A DNA stretch of 64,000 bases. It comes from JAAYYY01 sp964579295 (GTDB lineage Bacteria > Chloroflexota > Anaerolineae > Promineifilales > Promineifilaceae). Positions 60,501 to 64,000 of this stretch are shown here, in pieces (positions within the stretch are counted from its first letter, which is position 1; each line of letters opens with the position of its first letter). The DNA lies in the NCBI GenBank assembly GCA_964579295.1, contig CAZOGK010000018.1, positions 4,514 to 68,513 of the forward strand. The letters run 5' to 3'. The position numbers were made by a program, and so were the translations under genes. The notes beneath the pieces were generated by a model. The model was not told where the DNA came from and made no database searches. It was given only the letters and a program-made list of their open reading frames with translations.

Positions 60501-62148
60501 TGGCTTCGCCGGTGGGGCAGGCGCCGCTGAGGGCGGTCGTGCTGTCGACGAGGGCAACCTTGCCCGCCGTCGCGCTCATGGCAATAGCGCCAATGGCGTC
60601 GGGCGTGGGCAGCGGGGTCGTGCCGCCGCTGCCCTGCGCCTGCTGGATCAGATAATAGCCGCCGGGGGCGACCGAGCCTGATAAGGGCGTCACCTGCCAG
60701 GTTGAGCCGGCGGCCGAAGCGTACTGCACCGACCAGCCGCTGATGTCCACGGCGCTGCTGCCGGGGTTATATAGCTCGATGAAATCGTGGGTGTAGGTGG
60801 CCCCACTGTTGCCGCCGCCGCCATAGATCTGGCTGATGACAACCGGGGTCTCCTCTGGCGGGACAGCGGCGTTGGCCGCGCCCGGCGTATTGTAGGCTTC
60901 GCCAAAGACCGGCGTACCCGCAAATTGGTCAGGCAAACCTTCGCCGTCAAAGTCATTGACCATCCAATCGGCGGCGGCGTCCGTGTCGGTCCGGTCGGGA
61001 ATCCGTGAGGCGCCGCCGGGCGTGAACGGGCTGCCGCCAAAGCCGGACGCCAGAACCGTGGCGGAGTAGGTCTGGTCGCCGGCGCCGCCATCAGAGACGG
61101 CCACGTCGTCGACAAGGGCCGCCCAGGGCGTCGCGTCGAGCGCGCCATCGTCGTCGGCGTCGAGGTCATTGCCCACCGCGCCGCTGAAATCTTGGACCAG
61201 CAAGAGGGTGATAGAGCCGTTCTCAAAAGCATTGCTCAAGAAGCCGGTGACCCAGTAGCCCTCGGCGTTGGTGACGCCAACCGTGTGCGCGCTGTCGATC
61301 AGGCCAGTTCCAGTAGGGTCGCCCTCGATCTGCAGGATAGTGTAGGCCGAGTAGTCCGTATCAGGATCGCCGGCAATCTCCACGTACTCATGCGTGTCGG
61401 TGCCGACGTGGTTGAGGACGAATTCGTTGATGAGGGGAGCAGCCGCCTCGCCGCCGCACAGGTTGGCCGCCGCGGCGCTGTTGCGCGGCGCTGGCGCTCC
61501 GCTCGTGAAGTCGGCGGCGTTGTCATCTGTTTCGGTGCAGCCGCCGCCGCTGCGAAATGCCGCCAGCGTAGCGCTGAGAGTGGGCGCCCCACCGGACCCT
61601 TCAAAGAAATTGGCAGTCCCGTAACCCACCAGGTCTACAATCTGCGCTAATTGTTCTGGCGAGCACGGAGTGGAACCCCCGTTGCAGCCCAATGGGGTTG
61701 TTGTGCTGACCAGTGCAACTTTCCCTGCGCCGGCCGCCATTGCGATTGGCGTATCGTCAATAACGTCGGGGGTAGGGAGTGGCGCTCCCACGTTCGCATT
61801 ACTGGCCTCTTGAATGAGTAAATAGTGCCCGGGAGCCAGAGACCCCTCCAGTTCAGTAATCTGTGCCGGGTTCGCTCCGAAGTTGCCCGTTCCGGTAGCG
61901 CTCGCATACTGTATCGACCAGCCGTCCAGGGAAACGGTAGTCGTCCCCCGGTTAAAGAGTTCTACGAAATCGTGTGTATAAGGGGCGCCTCCATTTCCGC
62001 CGCCGCCATAGACCTGGCTGATGACAAGTCCGTCGGAAATGGCCTGCGCCGGCCCAGCCGGCGCCAGCACACTGATAAGCAAAAAAACGCCAATGACCAG
62101 GGCGGCAAACTGCCACCGGCCACGCAGCCCGTCAGCGGTAGATTTCAT
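57541..62148 (-). CDS. Giant secreted ExeM/NucH-like nuclease with LTD, Calx-beta, PKD and PxKF domains
   Basis: This protein of about 1535 residues starts at ATG 62148, behind GGAG, with a signal peptide (ALVIGVFLLISVLAPAGPAQA). It then has two lamin-tail-type domains sharing VISQxYGGGGNxGAxYTHDFxEL near residues 40 and 445, and a related one between them (FVLNHVGTDTHEYVEI). A Calx-beta-like domain follows (SLAEGNAGTTVFAFTVSLS), then an ExeM-type OB region. The endonuclease/phosphatase domain has SFNVLNYFL, GFMEMEN, VVNHLKSKGS, IIGDLNAY and SDHDPVIIGL. Last come a PKD domain (YAWDLDGDELFETPG) and a C-terminal region (NVVNAGRAIPLKFSLGG) of the PxKF type. It probably degrades extracellular DNA at the cell surface. 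Confidence 0.9.
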   Translation of the reverse strand: MKSTADGLRGRWQFAALVIGVFLLISVLAPAGPAQAISDGLVISQVYGGGGNGGAPYTHDFVELFNRGTTTVSLDGWSIQYASATGTGNFGANPAQITELEGSLAPGHYLLIQEASNANVGAPLPTPDVIDDTPIAMAAGAGKVALVSTTTPLGCNGGSTPCSPEQLAQIVDLVGYGTANFFEGSGGAPTLSATLAAFRSGGGCTETDDNAADFTSGAPAPRNSAAAANLCGGEAAAPLINEFVLNHVGTDTHEYVEIAGDPDTDYSAYTILQIEGDPTGTGLIDSAHTVGVTNAEGYWVTGFLSNAFENGSITLLLVQDFSGAVGNDLDADDDGALDATPWAALVDDVAVSDGGAGDQTYSATVLASGFGGSPFTPGGASRIPDRTDTDAAADWMVNDFDGEGLPDQFAGTPVFGEAYNTPGAANAAVPPEETPVVISQIYGGGGNSGATYTHDFIELYNPGSSAVDISGWSVQYASAAGSTWQVTPLSGSVAPGGYYLIQQAQGSGGTTPLPTPDAIGAIAMSATAGKVALVDSTTALSGACPTGEAIVDFVGFGGSASCFEGSGPAPAPSNTTAVMRLNGGAQDTDDNAADFVAGAPDPRNSGGGGTQLSIDDVSLAEGNAGTTVFAFTVSLSAPAGSDGVTFDIATADGTATTVDNDYVAHVLVAQTIAAGSTTYSFEVLVNGDVAAEPDETFFVNVSNVSGAAVADSQGVGTIVNDDGVTISRIHEIQGSGSEAAAGVFTVEAIVVGDYQDQEPGQLRGFFIQEEDADADANPATSEGIFVFCSSCPVAVAVGDHVRVTGASSEFFGMSQLTASTTASVSVLSSGNPLPSAATVELPVPGVPSGDLAAATAHINAYFEAFEGMLVTFPDTLAVSEYFELARYGQVILHEGGRPHTYTAVNTPTEAGYIDHQIDLASRTVILDDKDNRQNRPIDTPNTPYFYPVPGLSNDNYFRGGDTITNLTGVLHWSFAGQTGTDAWRIRPVTETFSYDFTAANPRPALPEVGGSLTVASFNVLNYFLSIDTVDSCGPTQDQDCRGADSVQELERQRAKLLAALAAIDADVFGFMEMENTPGVEPLADLVAGLPGYAYVDTGVIGTDAIRVGIIYKSGTVQPVGDYAILDSTVDPRFDSSRNRPALAQSFEEIATGARFTVVVNHLKSKGSGCGPGDDDTTTGQGNCNLTRTLAAQAMADWLATDPTGSGDPDVLIIGDLNAYAREDPIVALLNAGYTDLMAHFGGPGAYGYVFDGQLGYLDHALSNGSLTAQVTGAAAWHINADEIPLFDYNDDERTADEQSFEEESDVFPLYEPNPFRASDHDPVIIGLELATPAAPTVDAGGPYSVVEGGAVEVTASGVDPAGGDLTYAWDLDGDELFETPGQTVTFSAAGLTAPATVTISVQATAPGGQTAVDEATVAILYPFSGFLPPVSNPPLINVVNAGRAIPLKFSLGGNRGLDIFAPGYPQVVPIDCSSGLPLGDGEEMTTPGNSGLSYDRRGDSYTIIWKTERGWRNSCAQLVFQFDDGATYVAYFKFN

Positions 62149-62285
62149 GGGATTCATCTCCATCATGTATTGGGGTAAATAGCTCACGCGACTTCCTCAA
62201 CAGAACGGGCGCGATGATATAACAAAATGGCGAATTTGGGAACCCCAGCCAGATGCCGGATCTTCCTGTCCCGACAGGAGGCGTA

Positions 62286-62372
62286 ATGAGACGACAATTA
62301 CTGGTGGGTCTGGTCACGATTGTGGCCGTACTGGCGGCGAGTGGCGTGTTCTACTGGAGCGAGACAAGGTAG
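62286..62372 (+). CDS. Small signal-peptide-like ORF with strong ribosome-binding site
   Basis: ATG 62286 follows AGGAGG by four bases. The 28 codons encode a basic start, a hydrophobic stretch (LLVGLVTIVAVLAASGVFYW) and end at TAG 62370-62372. After the stop, the same frame stays open for 18 codons and reads ALAVLPDAFAVYAPLVSR before a second TAG at 62427-62429; VYAPLV resembles YLPLV-type tails of secreted Chloroflexota proteins. A hairpin CCTGTC/GACAGG (62265-62278) overlaps the ribosome-binding site region. It is a candidate small membrane or secreted protein, possibly interrupted. Confidence 0.4.
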   Translation: MRRQLLVGLVTIVAVLAASGVFYWSETR

Positions 62373-62473
62373 GCGCTGGCCGTGCTGCCGGATGCGTTTG
62401 CGGTCTATGCGCCGCTCGTAAGCAGATAGCGCAGCCGCCCCGCCAGGCCTGCTGCTTATTTGCAGCCGGAAAA

Positions 62474-62501
62474 GAAAAGCCCCTCCCAGCGGAGAGGGGC
62501 T
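62474..62501 (-). terminator. Intrinsic terminator of the propeller-like lipoprotein
   Basis: AGCCCCTC (62478-62485) pairs exactly with 62494-62501 around an 8-nt loop. The A-rich run just before it supplies the U-tract on the minus strand. It lies 32 bp beyond the stop at 62533. Confidence 0.75.
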
Positions 62502-62532
62502 CGGTGAGGCGTAGGGAGGGCGCTCCTGCGGT

Positions 62533-63780
62533 TTAGCGGACGATGCCGCTGACCGCCGTGCCGGCCGGTGCGTCGAGGAGTTGAAGCGAGCCGTCTATGC
62601 CGACGAGCGCCAGGCCCCAGGCAAATGTCTCTGGCTCGCCGAACCAGTTGACCACGACCCGGCTTTCGTCCAGAAAGCCGACGGGCAGCACCAGGGCCGG
62701 GTCGTTGAGCAGCGTCTCGGCCGGCGCCGTCGGCGGCGCGATACGGTGTAGATAGCCCATCGCCGGGCTGGGCGGACCGTCCGTTGCTTCAGCCAAATCG
62801 GCGCTGTAAAAGATCAGCTCGCCGCCCGGACCCCAGGTGGGGTAGCCGGCATACTCTTCGGCTACTTCCAGCCTATTGATTACCTCGCCGTCGCCGTTCT
62901 CGACGACGACCGCTCTCGCCGGGGCGTCGACATAGGCGAGTCCGGTCACATCACCGTCGACGACGAAGAAGTCGCCCAGGCAGAGGAAGAGCTCCTTGCT
63001 GGCGCAGTCGAAGACAAGCTCCGGCTCACCACTGCCGTCGGTGGTGATGGTGTAGAGGTTGTCGTAACGGCCATTAAAGGCAATCCAGCTGCCGCCGATC
63101 CCATAGGGCTGCAGGGCATAGAAGAGCGTCTGGCCTGACTCGTCGAAGCGGATGGGCATGAAGCCGCGCGGTTGGCCGTCCGCTGGAGGCGCCACCTCGG
63201 CGGAGAGCGTTCCCGTCTCCAGGTTGGCGATGCCCAGCCGGGTGATGGTCTGGTCGCTATTGGCATCGGGGCCAATCATGCCCCAGGCAATCAGCCGGGA
63301 GTCGCCAGACACGGTGAAGCCCGTGTAGGAGGCGCCGCTGCCGATCCGCGAATAGGGCAGGTCCGCGACGGCGCCGTCTGGCAGGTAGCGCTGAATAACC
63401 AGTTCGTCGGCGGCGCCGCCGGCCGCAGGCGCCGGCGCGAAGTAGGCGTTGGCGGTCAGCGCCACCATGCCAATATAGCGGCCGGGAATGGGCAGCGGGC
63501 AGCTCTCGCCACTGGCCGGGTCAAAGAGGAGTACCTGGTCAGCCGGGTGATGGAGAATGAGGGCCGGCCGGGCAATCTCGGGGCAAAAAGCCTGGGCAAT
63601 CTCGGGTTCGGCGGTGGCGGTGGGCTCTATAGTAGGCGCGGCCGTGGCTGTGGCCTGCTCGGGTGGGGCGCCTGTGGTGGCGACAGGAAGGGCGTCACCG
63701 GGCTCAGCCCCGTCCGGCATACAGGCGGCGAGCGCCACGGCAAGCAGCAACAACAGAATGATATAGGTCTTGGTACGCAT
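62533..63780 (-). CDS. Beta-propeller-like lipoprotein with Thr/Ala-rich linker
   Basis: This 415-residue secreted lipoprotein has a signal with lipobox LAAC (Cys near 20) and a Thr/Ala/Glu/Pro-rich linker (about 22-62). The long beta-rich body has strands such as LILHHPADQVLLFDPASGE, LIAWGMIGPDANSDQTITRLG and repeated WGPGGELIFYSADLAEA-like turns, resembling TolB/WD40-type propellers without clear motif. The N-terminal architecture echoes the truncated lipoprotein at 5728. It probably sits on the outer membrane face as a binding or sensing protein. Confidence 0.7.
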   Translation of the reverse strand: MRTKTYIILLLLLAVALAACMPDGAEPGDALPVATTGAPPEQATATAAPTIEPTATAEPEIAQAFCPEIARPALILHHPADQVLLFDPASGESCPLPIPGRYIGMVALTANAYFAPAPAAGGAADELVIQRYLPDGAVADLPYSRIGSGASYTGFTVSGDSRLIAWGMIGPDANSDQTITRLGIANLETGTLSAEVAPPADGQPRGFMPIRFDESGQTLFYALQPYGIGGSWIAFNGRYDNLYTITTDGSGEPELVFDCASKELFLCLGDFFVVDGDVTGLAYVDAPARAVVVENGDGEVINRLEVAEEYAGYPTWGPGGELIFYSADLAEATDGPPSPAMGYLHRIAPPTAPAETLLNDPALVLPVGFLDESRVVVNWFGEPETFAWGLALVGIDGSLQLLDAPAGTAVSGIVR

Positions 63781-64000
63781 GGCGATTGTCCATCTCCTTG
63801 AAGAAGTGGGTGCCCTGTCACGCTGTGTGGTCCGTGCAGCGCCCGGTTTGGATGAGCTACGTCAGCATGATACAGAGAGAGCGGCGGCGGGCGCATCCGC
63901 CTTTTGGGGGAGGGAGAGTCGTCATCTGGGCGGAGAGTAGCAGAGCGCCGACCCGCTCCCTGTATACATGCCCTGCCGTTTCCCTTATAATGGTCGCGAC
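63781..64000. other. Right-end intergenic region
   Basis: The 220-bp stretch upstream of the lipoprotein contains no gene on either strand that I would call. A plus-strand promoter at its end (63963-63991) points to a gene beyond the window. Confidence 0.5.
63963..63991 (+). promoter_or_regulatory. Promoter for a gene beyond the right edge
   Basis: TATACA (63963-63968) and TATAAT (63986-63991) are 17 bp apart. The -10 box is perfect and the -35 box 4/6. Confidence 0.5.

Larger units (their letters stand above)
62149..62532. other. Intergenic region between nuclease and last lipoprotein
   Basis: The 384-bp stretch holds a short plus-strand ORF (62286-62372) with strong ribosome-binding site, an in-frame continuation after an amber codon, and a terminator at 62474-62501. 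No convincing promoter for the nuclease was found. Confidence 0.5.

Noticed and set aside
58189..60681. Long plus-strand frames opposite the giant nuclease
   Set aside because: They are GC-skew shadows without ribosome-binding sites or recognisable domains.

Overview
The window is high-GC DNA packed with short operons on both strands. No rRNA, tRNA or CRISPR array was seen. The gene set suggests a Gram-positive-like or monoderm environmental bacterium, most probably a Chloroflexota member of the Anaerolineae/Caldilineae type. The clues are a SARP/BTAD-AAA giant regulator, several lipoproteins with Thr/Pro-rich linkers, a very large secreted ExeM-type nuclease ending in a PxKF-type domain, and many ABC and MFS exporters. 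This placement is inference from gene content; no marker gene fixes the phylum.

Layout. 0-6.3 kb: DUF5655 protein, esterase, giant BTAD-AAA regulator, NmrA-like NAD(P)-binding protein and a truncated-looking lipoprotein. 6.3-10 kb: an accessory module with an AAA ATPase (ExeA/TniB-like) coupled to a 181-residue unknown protein, a 577-bp non-coding region with AT-rich palindromes, and a 438-residue unknown protein. 10-15.2 kb: a minus-strand stress/envelope cluster (stress protein, SRPBCC, DUF2892, four-helix protein, YihY/BrkB, M48 protease, SDR). 15.4-25.4 kb: mixed housekeeping and hydrolytic genes (MBL-fold, VOC, LON-domain, class II aldolase, M32 carboxypeptidase, toast-rack lipoprotein, esterase, META/Ycf48-like lipoprotein, DUF1801). 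25.6-28.5 kb: a SCO1, PCuAC, YtkA/FixH-like, FixG/NapH-like copper and redox assembly operon. 28.5-33.5 kb: small genes, then MgtC and a copper-resistance operon csoR-copZ-copA behind a consensus promoter.

33.7-36.7 kb: parA-parB and a phage-type antirepressor. parB carries two identical palindromes that may be a centromere. 37-45.4 kb: two overlapping MFS genes, a cation/proton antiporter, a NarL-type two-component system and an ABC-2 exporter. 45.5-57.4 kb: RDD protein, LLM oxidoreductase coupled to a nucleotidyltransferase, a MarR-controlled heterodimeric ABC exporter, a cytochrome c fragment, a third ABC exporter behind an apparent leader-peptide attenuator, a DNase-I-like phosphatase, an SRPBCC protein and an unknown acidic protein. 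57.5-63.8 kb: the giant nuclease and a beta-propeller-like lipoprotein.

The most interesting signals are: (1) the leader ORF, antiterminator and terminator in front of the ABC exporter at 55.3-55.0 kb; (2) the twin 18-bp palindromes inside parB; (3) a three-block sequence shared in inverted orientation by the 3' end of the accessory ATPase operon (6.49 kb) and the region upstream of the antirepressor (36.83 kb), which ties the plasmid-like genes at both sites together; (4) the uncharacterised ATPase/181-aa/438-aa module itself.
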